Assembly: GCF_014207955.1 (NCBI RefSeq)
Contig: NZ_JACHLK010000020.1
Coordinates: 31,735 to 95,734 of the forward strand
Direction of reading: 5' to 3'
Length of the DNA stretch: 64,000 bases
Source: Acidovorax soli
GTDB lineage: Bacteria; Pseudomonadota; Gammaproteobacteria; Burkholderiales; Burkholderiaceae_C
Part shown: positions 9,019 to 17,272 of the stretch, one piece after another
Layout: every line of letters starts with the position of its first letter
Position numbering within the stretch: position 1 is the first letter of the stretch
The notes under the pieces: model-generated
The model's input: the letters and a program-made list of their open reading frames with translations, nothing else
What the model was told of the DNA's origin: nothing
Database searches by the model: none
Position numbers and translations under genes: made by a program

Positions 9019-10337
9019 GCGCCCTGTCCATCGGGCTGGCGATGTTCGCCGCCATGCTGGCCTTGATGGCTGTGCGGGTGCCCATTGCCATCGCCATGTT
9101 CGTGCCCGGGGCAGTCGGCTACGTCGCCCTGTCGGGCTGGCTGCCGCTGCTGGCCCACCTCAAGGGCGCGGTGTATGGCCGCGTGTCGGTGTACGACCTG
9201 TCGGTGATCCCCTTGTTCATGCTGATGGGTGCCATCGCCGTGCAGGGCGGCTTGGCCAAGGCCTTGTTCGACTTTGCCAATGCGCTGCTGGGCCGCTTTC
9301 GCGGCGGCATGGCCATGGCCGGCGTGCTGGCCTGCGCGGCCTTTGGCTCCATCTCGGGCTCCACCGTGGCGACCACGGCAACCATTGCCCAGGTGGCCTA
9401 TCCGCAGATGCGCCGCATCGGCTACTCGGGCCGGCTGGCCACGGCGGCGCTGGCCACCGGCGGCACCATGGGCGTGCTGCTGCCGCCCTCGGTCACGCTC
9501 ATGGTCTATGCGATCCTGACCGAGCAGAACATCACCAAGATGTTCCTCGCCGCCTACGTGCCGGCGCTGATTGCGGCCCTGGGCTACATCCTGGCCATCG
9601 CCCTGGTGGTGCGCGTCCACCCGCAGCAGGCGCCCGCTGCGCAAAGTGCACCAGCGGCCGAGGTGCTCTCCGCCGCACTGCGCGTGTGGCCCATCGTGGC
9701 GATCTTCGGTGTGGTGTTCGGCGGCATCTATGGCGGCCTGTTCACGGCCACCGAGGGCGCGGCCATCGGCAATGTGCTCACCTGCACCATCACCTTGCTG
9801 CGCCGCGAGATGGACCGGACCAAGTTCGTGGCCGCCGTGCGCACCACGGCGCAGACCAGCGGCATGATCTTTTTGATCTTCATCGGCGCCGACATGATCA
9901 ATGCCTCGCTCGCGCTGTCGCAGCTGCCGGCACAGCTGGCCGACCTGGTCGGGCACCTGCAGATACCGCCTCTCCTGGTGATGGCCGGCGTGATGCTCTT
10001 TTACGTGCTGCTGGGTTGTGTGATGGATGAGATGAGCATGATTCTGCTCACCGTGCCGACCCTGTTCCCGGTGATCATGGGCATGGACTTCTTTGGCCTG
10101 GGCCCTGCCGACAAGGCACTGTGGTTCGGCATCCTGATCCTCACCGTGTGCGAGATCGGGATGATCTTTCCGCCCGTAGGGCTCAACGTCTACATCATGA
10201 ACGGCCTGGCGCGCGATGTGCCGATGGTCGACACCTACAAGGGCGTTGTGCCCTTCCTCGTGACCGACGGTCTGCGTCTGGCGCTGCTGATCGCCTTTCC
10301 TGCCACTGCGCTGTGGCTGGTGCACCGGCTGACCTGA
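9015..10337 (+). CDS. TRAP transporter large permease (DctM type)
   Basis: The 440-residue, strongly hydrophobic protein has about 12 membrane segments and the family signatures FGSISGSTVATTATIAQVAYPQM and MGVLLPPSVTLMVYAILTE (each given only in part here). The ATG overlaps the small-permease stop by 4 bases, so the two subunits are probably made in equal amounts. DctM is the ion-coupled transport subunit of TRAP systems. The C-terminal FPPVGLNVYIMNGLA matches the second half of the internally repeated structure. The GntR island has its own DctM gene at 17273. Confidence 0.93.
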   Translation: MSALSIGLAMFAAMLALMAVRVPIAIAMFVPGAVGYVALSGWLPLLAHLKGAVYGRVSVYDLSVIPLFMLMGAIAVQGGLAKALFDFANALLGRFRGGMAMAGVLACAAFGSISGSTVATTATIAQVAYPQMRRIGYSGRLATAALATGGTMGVLLPPSVTLMVYAILTEQNITKMFLAAYVPALIAALGYILAIALVVRVHPQQAPAAQSAPAAEVLSAALRVWPIVAIFGVVFGGIYGGLFTATEGAAIGNVLTCTITLLRREMDRTKFVAAVRTTAQTSGMIFLIFIGADMINASLALSQLPAQLADLVGHLQIPPLLVMAGVMLFYVLLGCVMDEMSMILLTVPTLFPVIMGMDFFGLGPADKALWFGILILTVCEIGMIFPPVGLNVYIMNGLARDVPMVDTYKGVVPFLVTDGLRLALLIAFPATALWLVHRLT

Positions 10338-10359
10338 ACTTCCCACGCTCTGCTCCTGG

Positions 10360-10382
10360 GCCACACCGTTTCGGGGTGTGGC
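10360..10382. other. Intercistronic stem-loop between dctM and dctP
   Basis: GCCACACC at 10360-10367 pairs exactly with GGTGTGGC at 10375-10382 around a 7-base loop, in the 112-base gap between the large permease and the binding protein. There is no T-run. Such stem-loops often protect or separate messages so that binding protein and permease are made in different amounts; that role is inferred. Confidence 0.55.
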
Positions 10383-10449
10383 AAGGACAGCTGCTGCCCA
10401 TTCATCTGAAAACCTGCCCCCGAGGCACCCACAACGAAGGAGACACACC

Positions 10450-11499
10450 ATGAAGAAATTGCGCCATCTGCTCGCCCTCGGCGGCCTGCTGGCGGCCGCG
10501 GCCGCTACGACGCTCCCCGCCGCTGCGCAGGAGCCCGTCACGCTCAAGGTGCATTACCACCTGCCGCCGACCTCGTTCGCGGGCACGCTGTTCATCCAGC
10601 CCTGGTGCGAGCGCATCGCGCGCGAGTCCCAGCAGCGCATGAAGTGCCAGATCTACCCCTCGATGCAGCTGGGCGGCACGCCGCCCCAGCTGTTCGACCA
10701 GGTGCGCGATGGCGTGGCCGACGTGGTCTGGACGCTGCCTGGCTACACGGCTGGGCGCTTTCCATCCATGGAGGCCTTCGAGCTGCCCTTCATGATGCAA
10801 AGCCCCGAAGCCACCAGCAAGGCCCTGTGGGACTATGCCCAACTGCACAGCCAGGGTGAGTTCAAGGACGTCAAGCCGCTGGCTTTCCACGTGCACGGCC
10901 CGGGCGTGTTCCACATGGCCGGCAAGCCGGTGCGCACCATGGCCGACCTGCGCGGCCTCAAGCTGCGTGCGCCCACGCGCCTGACCAACAAGTTCATCGC
11001 CTTGCTGGGCGCCACGCCAGTGAGCATGCCGGTGCCGCAGGTGGGCGATGCGTTGGCCAAGGGCGTGATCGATGGCGCCGTGGTGCCCTACGAGGTCGTG
11101 CCTTCCGTCAAGCTCGAAGAGCTGGCGAAGTACCACTCCGAAACCGACAGCCACGAGGCCGCGTTCTACACCTCCACCTTCATCTTCGCGATGAACAAGG
11201 CCAGGTACGAATCGCTGCCCGCCGACCTCAGGAAGGTCATCGACAACAACTCCGGCCAGGCCTTCTCGGGCCAGATCGGTAAAGCCTTCGTGCAGGCCGA
11301 TGCCGAGGGCAAGAAGCTCACGGCGAAGAACACCACCAACGTGATCGCCGCCAGCGAACTGGCCACCTGGAAAAAGCTGGGCGACAGGCTCGCCACCGAC
11401 TGGGTCAAGGAGATGGGCGGCAAGGGCCTCGACGGCGCCAAGCTGCTTGAAGACGCCCGGGCCCTGGTCAAGAAGCACCAGGACGCTGCTGCCCGTTGA
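10450..11499 (+). CDS. TRAP transporter solute-binding protein (DctP type)
   Basis: The 349-residue protein has a signal peptide (residues 1-26, ending AAAQ) and a DctP fold. Residues near 170 read LRGLKLRAPTRLTNKF, which includes the conserved Arg that salt-bridges the substrate carboxylate in this family. A purine-rich AAGGAGACA lies just before the ATG. As the periplasmic receptor it sets the specificity of the system. Gene context points to gallate or another hydroxylated aromatic acid, but the binding pocket cannot be read for substrate by eye. Confidence 0.92.
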   Translation: MKKLRHLLALGGLLAAAAATTLPAAAQEPVTLKVHYHLPPTSFAGTLFIQPWCERIARESQQRMKCQIYPSMQLGGTPPQLFDQVRDGVADVVWTLPGYTAGRFPSMEAFELPFMMQSPEATSKALWDYAQLHSQGEFKDVKPLAFHVHGPGVFHMAGKPVRTMADLRGLKLRAPTRLTNKFIALLGATPVSMPVPQVGDALAKGVIDGAVVPYEVVPSVKLEELAKYHSETDSHEAAFYTSTFIFAMNKARYESLPADLRKVIDNNSGQAFSGQIGKAFVQADAEGKKLTAKNTTNVIAASELATWKKLGDRLATDWVKEMGGKGLDGAKLLEDARALVKKHQDAAAR

Positions 11500-11559
11500 G
11501 CCCGCAACGCATTCCCTGCCACCACCACAACCAAGCCGATGACGGCCAAGGAGACACGC

Positions 11560-13260
11560 ATGCAAACCCCTTTCAAACGCCGCGCCCTGGTATCTGCGCT
11601 CGCCCTCGTGGCCAGCGCCGGCCTGCTCGCCGCCTGCGGCGGCAGCGACGATGCACCCACCGACGTGGAAGACACCGCGCTGCAGTTCGACCCCGCCAGC
11701 TACACCACGGTCAACGTCACCGTGGACGGTGTGGCCATGAAGGTGCGCCAGTACAAGGTGGTCTACGTGGCCAAGCCCATCCGCATGGCGGCCACGCAGG
11801 CCACGCTGGGCGGCGGCACCACCACGCTGGCTGACCCCTATGCCTACCAGAGCATGGTCATCTCGGTGCCCGAGGCGTCGGCCGCTGACCAGAAGAAGGC
11901 GGTCTACATGCTGGTCAACAACGGTGGCTGGTGGACCAGCGCGGTGGCCACCACCATCAACGAGGGCCAGGCCTTCGCCAGCACCAGTGACACCGACAAC
12001 ATCGGCGCGGCGCTCAAGGCCGGTTACGTCGTGGCCAACGTGGGCACGCGCAGCCGCGGCGCGCGCGCAGCCGATGGCAGCTGGGCCGGCAAGGCGCCCT
12101 CGCCCGTGGTCGACACCAAGGCCGCCATCCGCTACCTGCGTCTGAACGATGCGCGCATGCCCGGCTCGGCCGAGCGCATCGTGCTCACGGGCACCAGCGG
12201 CGGCGGCGGGCTCACGGCCGCCGTCTCGGCCAGCGGCAACAGCGCCGACTACCTGCCCTACCTGGCCGAGATCGGCGCCGCAGGCATCACGGGCGCAGGC
12301 ACCACGGTGGCCAGCACGCTCAAGGACGATGTGTTCGCCGCCGTGGCCTACTGCCCCATCAACAACCTGGGCAATGCCGACGCCGGCTACGAGTGGGAGT
12401 ACAGCGCCCTGCGCAGCGACGCCAACACCGGCGCGCTTGATGGCGTGGCTTACTCTGCGGGCCAGCAGCCGGCCGCCTCGCGGGCCATTGCCGCCGCCTT
12501 CCCGGCCTACCTCAACGGCCTGGGACTGGCGCGCGAGGATGGCAAGGCGCTTACCGACGCCAGCATGCGCGAAGCCACTACCGCCCAGCTCAGGGACGAG
12601 ATCGAGCGCCAGATCGCCAAGGGTACAGCCGTGCCCCAGCTGGGCGGCAGCTTCACCGTCACGCAGCGCGGCACCACGGCCAGCTACCCCAACGACTGGC
12701 TCACGCTGACCGGCACGGGCACCAGCGCCAAGGTAGCAGCCATTGACTATGCGAAGTTCCTGAACTTCGTCACCACCATCACCAAGCTCAAGACCGTGGT
12801 GGCCTTCGACGCCGTGGGCGTCACCGGCAACCCGGCCATCAGCGGCGAAACCAACCTGTTCGGTTCCGCCGCCGCCGAGTATTCCAACTTCACCGAATGG
12901 AGCTGGAACAACAACACCAAGGCGAGGGATGCCTCGGGCCAGGACGATACCGGCCAGCCCTGGGCCAGCTACCTGGCCGCCACGTCCACCAACACGCTGG
13001 CCGCGCAGATCCGGCTCATCAACCCGATCGCCTACCTGAACACCAGCGCCGACAGCGCGCCCTACTGGTACGTGCGCCACGGAATGATCGACCGCGACAC
13101 CGCCTTCTCGATGCAGACCCTGCTGTACCACGCGATCCGCAAGGACCCGTCCGTCAAGGAGGTCAGTTTCAAACTGCCCTACCTGGTGCCGCACAGCGGC
13201 AACTACGACGTGCAGGAGGCCTTCGCCTGGATCAAGGCCAAGCTCGATTCGAACCCCTGA
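11560..13260 (+). CDS. Tannase-like alpha/beta hydrolase lipoprotein
   Basis: The 566-residue product has a lipoprotein signal with lipobox LLAAC (Cys near residue 27) and then an alpha/beta hydrolase fold. The nucleophile elbow is GTSGGG with Ser213. VVANVGTRSRGARAADG and the following DTKAAIRYLRLND resemble subtype-B bacterial tannases. Tannases hydrolyse galloyl esters to gallate. The gene lies directly before a gallate dioxygenase-like gene and after a TRAP system, which fits a chain of ester cleavage in the periplasm, import and ring opening. The start at 11560 is preferred over 11539 because AAGGAGA lies six bases before it. It could instead be a feruloyl-type or other aromatic esterase. 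Confidence 0.75.
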   Translation: MQTPFKRRALVSALALVASAGLLAACGGSDDAPTDVEDTALQFDPASYTTVNVTVDGVAMKVRQYKVVYVAKPIRMAATQATLGGGTTTLADPYAYQSMVISVPEASAADQKKAVYMLVNNGGWWTSAVATTINEGQAFASTSDTDNIGAALKAGYVVANVGTRSRGARAADGSWAGKAPSPVVDTKAAIRYLRLNDARMPGSAERIVLTGTSGGGGLTAAVSASGNSADYLPYLAEIGAAGITGAGTTVASTLKDDVFAAVAYCPINNLGNADAGYEWEYSALRSDANTGALDGVAYSAGQQPAASRAIAAAFPAYLNGLGLAREDGKALTDASMREATTAQLRDEIERQIAKGTAVPQLGGSFTVTQRGTTASYPNDWLTLTGTGTSAKVAAIDYAKFLNFVTTITKLKTVVAFDAVGVTGNPAISGETNLFGSAAAEYSNFTEWSWNNNTKARDASGQDDTGQPWASYLAATSTNTLAAQIRLINPIAYLNTSADSAPYWYVRHGMIDRDTAFSMQTLLYHAIRKDPSVKEVSFKLPYLVPHSGNYDVQEAFAWIKAKLDSNP

Positions 13261-13307
13261 TCCCGCATTCCAACGACCTGGCGGCCCGCAGGGGCCGCCC
13301 CCATCCC

Positions 13308-14612
13308 ATGGCAACCATCATCGGCGGCATTGCCGCCTCGCACACCCCGACCATCGGCTTCGCGTTCGACCGCGACAAGCGCGCGGATCCTGTCTGGGCA
13401 CCCATCTTCGAGGCCTTCGCACCGGTGCAGGACTGGCTCGCCGCGCAGCGGCCCGACGTGCTGCTGCTCATCTACAACGACCACGTCACCTCGTTCTTCT
13501 TCGACCACTACAGCGCCTTTTCGCTCGGCGTGGGCGAGCGCTGGGCCGTGGCCGACGAGGGCGGCGGTGCGCGCGAGCTGCCGCCGATCGCCGGCCACCC
13601 GGGCCTGGCCGCGCACATCGGCCAGTCGCTGATGGCCGAGGAGTTCGACATGTCCTTCTTCCAGGACAAGGGCTTGGACCATGGCTGCTTCTCTCCCCTG
13701 TCGGTGATGTGCCCGCACGCGCCTGCCTGGCCCGTCCAGCTGGTGCCGCTGCAGATGGGGGTGCTGCAGTTCCCCATCCCCAGCGCGCGCCGCTGCTACA
13801 AGCTCGGGCAGGCCCTGCGCCGCGCCATCGAGAGCTACCCCGAGGACCTGCGCGTGGCGATCGTCGCCACCGGTGGCCTGTCGCACCAGGTGCATGGCGA
13901 GCGCGCGGGCTTCAACAACCCCGAGTGGGATGCGCGCTTTCTCGACCTGTTCGAGCGCGACCCCGAGCAGCTCGCCGACATGACCCATGCCGAATACGCC
14001 GCGCTGGGTGGCTTCGAGGGGGCCGAGGTCATCATGTGGCTGGTGATGCGCGGTGCGCTGGCTTCGCAGGTGCGCTGCCTGCACCGCAGCTACTACCTGC
14101 CCTCGATGACCGGCATTGCCGCCGCCATCTACGAGCCTGCCGACAGCGGCCTGCCCGCGCCCGTGCTGCAGCGCCACCGCGCGCACATGCAGCTGCAGCT
14201 CGCCGGTGCCGAGGCGCTCCAAGGAACGCACCCGTTCACGCTGGCGCGCAGCGTTAAGGCCTACCGGCTCAACCGCTTTCTGCATGCCCTCATCGCGCCT
14301 GCCGTGCGCGCTGCCTTCCTGGCCGACGAGGAGGGGGCCTATGAGCGCGCCGGTCTCACCGAGACCGAGCGCAGCCTGGTGCGCCGGCGCGACTGGCGCG
14401 GCCTCATCCACTACGGCGTGATCTTCTTCCTCCTGGAAAAGCTGGGCGCCGTGGTCGGCGTTTCCAACCTGCACATCTACGCCGCCATGCGCGGCGAATC
14501 GCTCGAAGCCTTCCAGCAGACGCGCAACACCCAGGCCCTGTACTCGGTGGCCGGCAAGGACGCCGGCGCGCTCGCCTGGGATGCGCCGCACGAGGCCACC
14601 ACCGGCACCTGA
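13308..14612 (+). CDS. galA: Class III extradiol dioxygenase, gallate dioxygenase type (LigB-LigA fusion)
   Basis: The 434-residue protein joins a LigB-like catalytic domain (residues 1-280) to a LigA-like C-terminal domain (about 300-415), the architecture and length of gallate dioxygenases GalA/DesB. The expected iron ligands are visible: His12 (ASHTP), His59 (YNDH) and Glu240 (EGAEVIMW). Candidate catalytic histidines are His125 and His193/His196. The enzyme would cleave gallate to 4-oxalomesaconate with O2. It follows the tannase-like gene by 47 bases. The later hydratase, tautomerase and aldolase of the gallate pathway are not next to it. Protocatechuate 4,5-cleavage or 3-O-methylgallate cleavage are alternatives. 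Confidence 0.8.
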   Translation: MATIIGGIAASHTPTIGFAFDRDKRADPVWAPIFEAFAPVQDWLAAQRPDVLLLIYNDHVTSFFFDHYSAFSLGVGERWAVADEGGGARELPPIAGHPGLAAHIGQSLMAEEFDMSFFQDKGLDHGCFSPLSVMCPHAPAWPVQLVPLQMGVLQFPIPSARRCYKLGQALRRAIESYPEDLRVAIVATGGLSHQVHGERAGFNNPEWDARFLDLFERDPEQLADMTHAEYAALGGFEGAEVIMWLVMRGALASQVRCLHRSYYLPSMTGIAAAIYEPADSGLPAPVLQRHRAHMQLQLAGAEALQGTHPFTLARSVKAYRLNRFLHALIAPAVRAAFLADEEGAYERAGLTETERSLVRRRDWRGLIHYGVIFFLLEKLGAVVGVSNLHIYAAMRGESLEAFQQTRNTQALYSVAGKDAGALAWDAPHEATTGT

Positions 14613-14665
14613 CGCACCCGACTGTTTTCACCACCACCACCCTGAAGAAAGAGGAGACCTCCAAG

Positions 14666-15766
14666 ATGAAATCCCGTTCCCTGTTCACCCTGGGCCTGCT
14701 GGCCGCAGCCTGCGGCGCGGCCTGCGCCCAAAGCAGTGTCACGATCTATGGCCTGCTCGACGCCTCGGTTGAGCACCTTTCCAACGCCTCGGCCAACGGC
14801 GGCAGCCTCACCCGCATGCCGGGCCTGACCGGCAGCGCCCCCTCACGCCTGGGCTTTCGCGGCGTCGAAGACCTGGGCGGTGGCCTCAAGGCCGGCTTCA
14901 CGCTGGAGTCGGGTTTCGGCGTGGACAGCGGCACCTACAACCAGGGCGGCCGGGCCTTCGGTCGCCAAGCCTTCGTGGGCCTGTCGGGCGATTGGGGCAG
15001 CCTGAACCTGGGGCGCCAGTATTCCATGCTGTTCTGGTCGCAGCTCGATGCCGACATCCTCGGCCCCAGCGCCTTCGGTTCCGGCTCGCTCGACAGCTAT
15101 CTGCCCAATGCCCGCGTGGACAACGCCATCGCCTACCGCGGCACGTTCAGCGGCTTCACGGCCGGCGCCACCTACAGCCTGGGCCGCGATGCCGTCAATG
15201 CCGGCCCCAGCCCCTCGGGCACCAACTGCGCGGGCGAATCGGCCACCGACAAGTCGGCCTGCCGCCAATGGTCGCTGCTGGCCAAGTACGACACCGCGGC
15301 CTGGGGCGTGGCCCTGGCGATGGACGAGATCCGCGGTGGCGCGGGCGCCTTCGCGGGGCTGACGAGCAGCACCCTCAAGGACCGCCGCTCCACCGTGGCC
15401 GGCTGGGCGAAGTTCGATGCGCTCAAGCTCGGCGCCGGCCTCATCGCGCGTGACAACGACGCCGCCCCCGCCACGCGGCGCAGCAACCTCTGGTACCTGG
15501 GTGCTTCGTACAGCGCCACACCGGTGCTGGTGCTCGATGGCCAGGTGTTCAAGCTCGACTACAAGAACAGCGCCAACCAGGCCACGCTGCTGGCGCTGCG
15601 CGCCACCTTCCACCTGTCCAAGCGCACGGCGGTGTACGCCACGGCCGGGCACATCGCCAACGACGGCGCGCTGGCGATCTCCGTCAGCAATGCCGCAGCG
15701 GGTGGCGCACCTGCCGCAGGCGGCTCACAAAGCGGCGTGGCCGTGGGTGTGCGCCACGCGTTCTGA
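14666..15766 (+). CDS. Gram-negative trimeric porin
   Basis: The 366-residue product has a signal peptide ending ACAQ and then SSVTIYGLLDASVEH, the standard mature start of betaproteobacterial general porins. It also has SRLGFRGVEDLGGGLKA, repeated amphipathic strands, and ends GVAVGVRHAF with a terminal Phe. AGAGGAGA-like bases lie upstream of the ATG, and a strong terminator follows. As last gene of the cluster it likely admits the aromatic substrate through the outer membrane, as porins do in gallate operons, although a general porin is equally compatible with the sequence. Confidence 0.92.
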   Translation: MKSRSLFTLGLLAAACGAACAQSSVTIYGLLDASVEHLSNASANGGSLTRMPGLTGSAPSRLGFRGVEDLGGGLKAGFTLESGFGVDSGTYNQGGRAFGRQAFVGLSGDWGSLNLGRQYSMLFWSQLDADILGPSAFGSGSLDSYLPNARVDNAIAYRGTFSGFTAGATYSLGRDAVNAGPSPSGTNCAGESATDKSACRQWSLLAKYDTAAWGVALAMDEIRGGAGAFAGLTSSTLKDRRSTVAGWAKFDALKLGAGLIARDNDAAPATRRSNLWYLGASYSATPVLVLDGQVFKLDYKNSANQATLLALRATFHLSKRTAVYATAGHIANDGALAISVSNAAAGGAPAAGGSQSGVAVGVRHAF

Positions 15767-15787
15767 AGAATGAGTGCTCCAAGGTTG

Positions 15788-15817
15788 GCGCCGGGCAGGA
15801 GCCCGGCGCTTTTTTTT
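15788..15817 (+). terminator. Intrinsic terminator of the TRAP-tannase-porin cluster
   Basis: GCGCCGGGC at 15788-15796 pairs exactly with GCCCGGCGC at 15801-15809 around AGGA, followed by eight T residues (15810-15817). It lies 21 bases after the porin stop. Confidence 0.95.
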
Positions 15818-15882
15818 GAAGCATTCTGGCGACAGCATGCCTGCTTCACCCGCTTGATGTGAGCGCCGGCCCCAAGTCTTCC

Positions 15883-16533
15883 TCATTCAAGCCCGCAGGC
15901 CACTCGGTACCGGGGTTCATTCTCCTGGATGTGCTCACGCAGCAGGTTGGTCGCCGCGGCCGCATCTTCGCCGGCAATCGCCTCGACCAGGATCTGGTGG
16001 CTGGGGACGGCGTTGGAGATCGGCGAACGATGGCGCAACGCATTGAGCTGGTAACGCAGCAGCTCATAGCCGGCACGCAGGTAGTCGTTGTCGCACAGCT
16101 CCAGGAAGGCCCAGTGGAAGTCCATGTCCAGCCGCGCCAGGGCCGGCAGGTCCTGGGTCTGCTCTGCAGACTTCATCGCCTTCACGAACCCCGCCAGCCG
16201 CTTGACCAGTACCTTGGGCTGCGACTGCATGGCCTCGCGCAGGGCCTCGGTCTCCACCATCGCACGGAACTGGCACAGGTGCGCCACCTCGGCCGGTGAC
16301 AGGCGGAAAACGAAGGTGCCGCGCTGCGGGTGGATCTCCACCAGCCCTTCGGCTTTCAGGCGCAACAGCGCCTCGCGCACGGGCGTCTTGCTCACGTTCA
16401 TCAACTGCGCGAGCTGCGCCTCGGAGACCTGCTCGCCGAGCTTGAGATCGCCCGTGACGATGGCTTCGCGCAGGCGTTCGCCCACCACGTCGGTCAGCAG
16501 GCGGGGGCGTTGGAGTTCTAGGACTTTGCTCAT
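15883..16533 (-). CDS. GntR-family regulator with FCD domain
   Basis: The 216-residue protein carries an N-terminal GntR winged helix (residues 12-75, with LKLGEQVSEAQLAQLMNVSKT and PVREALLRL). A helical FCD ligand-binding domain follows, with the metal-binding histidine and Asp pattern (DFHWAFLELCDN, PSHQILVEAI and a final LREHIQ). It is divergent from the second TRAP operon, which it probably represses until a sugar acid or related carboxylate binds. The ATG at 16533 was chosen because the GntR domain begins shortly after it; the upstream extension has no family resemblance. Confidence 0.92.
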   Translation of the reverse strand: MSKVLELQRPRLLTDVVGERLREAIVTGDLKLGEQVSEAQLAQLMNVSKTPVREALLRLKAEGLVEIHPQRGTFVFRLSPAEVAHLCQFRAMVETEALREAMQSQPKVLVKRLAGFVKAMKSAEQTQDLPALARLDMDFHWAFLELCDNDYLRAGYELLRYQLNALRHRSPISNAVPSHQILVEAIAGEDAAAATNLLREHIQENEPRYRVACGLE

Positions 16534-16597
16534 GGATGGGCGCAGCTTGCTGCTTTTTGGACAGTGCCGAGTATAGGGTTTACGACAGTTCTTCAAC

Positions 16598-16613
16598 ATC
16601 TGAGATATCAGAT
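16598..16613. promoter_or_regulatory. Probable GntR/FCD operator
   Basis: ATCTGA-GATA-TCAGAT is a perfect 6-bp inverted repeat with a 4-base centre. It lies in the divergent gap between the FCD regulator and the TRAP operon, 65 bases upstream of the regulator start. Its size and position fit a dimeric GntR operator. The assignment is by position and symmetry. Confidence 0.6.
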
Positions 16614-16667
16614 ACGATGCGCCTCGTTCGCACTTTGGTCAATAAGACAAACACGGAGACGAGACCC

Positions 16668-17240
16668 TTGACTGCTGCATTGCCTCACGAGGCGCCCACG
16701 ATGGCGCCCGATTCCCCCGTCGCACCGGCCCGCCCGCCCCATGTGCTGGAGCGCGCCTTCGTGGGCGCCAACCGCTGGGCGCTGATCGCCCTGCTGGCGG
16801 TGATGGCGGTGCTGGTCATCGGCAACGTGATCTCGCGCTACGTGTTCAGCCACTCCTTCACGTGGGTGGAAGAGGCCACCCGCTACATGATGATCTGGGC
16901 CGCTTTCCTGGGCGCCGGCCCGGCCCTGCGCGTGGGCGGCCACATCGCCATCGACACGTTGCCGGCCGCGCTGCCCACGGGCGGTGCCCGTGCGCTGCGC
17001 GCGCTGGTGGCGCTGATCATGGCCGCCACGCTGGCCACCCTGGTGTGGCTGGGCATCGAGTACGCCGAGTTCGCCTGGTACCAGGAATCGCCGGTGCTCG
17101 GCTGGTCACTCGGACTGGTCTACCTGGCGCTGCCGGTGGGTGCGGCCCTCACGCTGGTGCACCTGGCACTGGTGGCGCGCGCCTGGGTGATGGGCGGCGA
17201 GTGGGAGCGGGTCGAAGGCTTCGACCCGCAGGCCCTGTAG
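16668..17240 (+). CDS. TRAP transporter small permease (DctQ type), second system
   Basis: The four-helix DctQ protein has membrane segments near codons 36-55, 70-88, 110-130 and 150-170 of the chosen frame. It has the family-typical NVISRYVFSHSFTWVEEATRY and a later GGHIAIDTLPAALP motif (parts shown). Two starts are plausible: TTG at 16668, which has GGAGAC nine bases upstream, and ATG at 16701. I list the longer because of its better ribosome-binding site. It is followed by the large permease after 32 bases and is the first gene of the GntR-controlled island. Confidence 0.88.
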   Translation: MTAALPHEAPTMAPDSPVAPARPPHVLERAFVGANRWALIALLAVMAVLVIGNVISRYVFSHSFTWVEEATRYMMIWAAFLGAGPALRVGGHIAIDTLPAALPTGGARALRALVALIMAATLATLVWLGIEYAEFAWYQESPVLGWSLGLVYLALPVGAALTLVHLALVARAWVMGGEWERVEGFDPQAL

Positions 17241-17272
17241 TCCACCCCCCATTTCACCGGAAGCAAACCACC

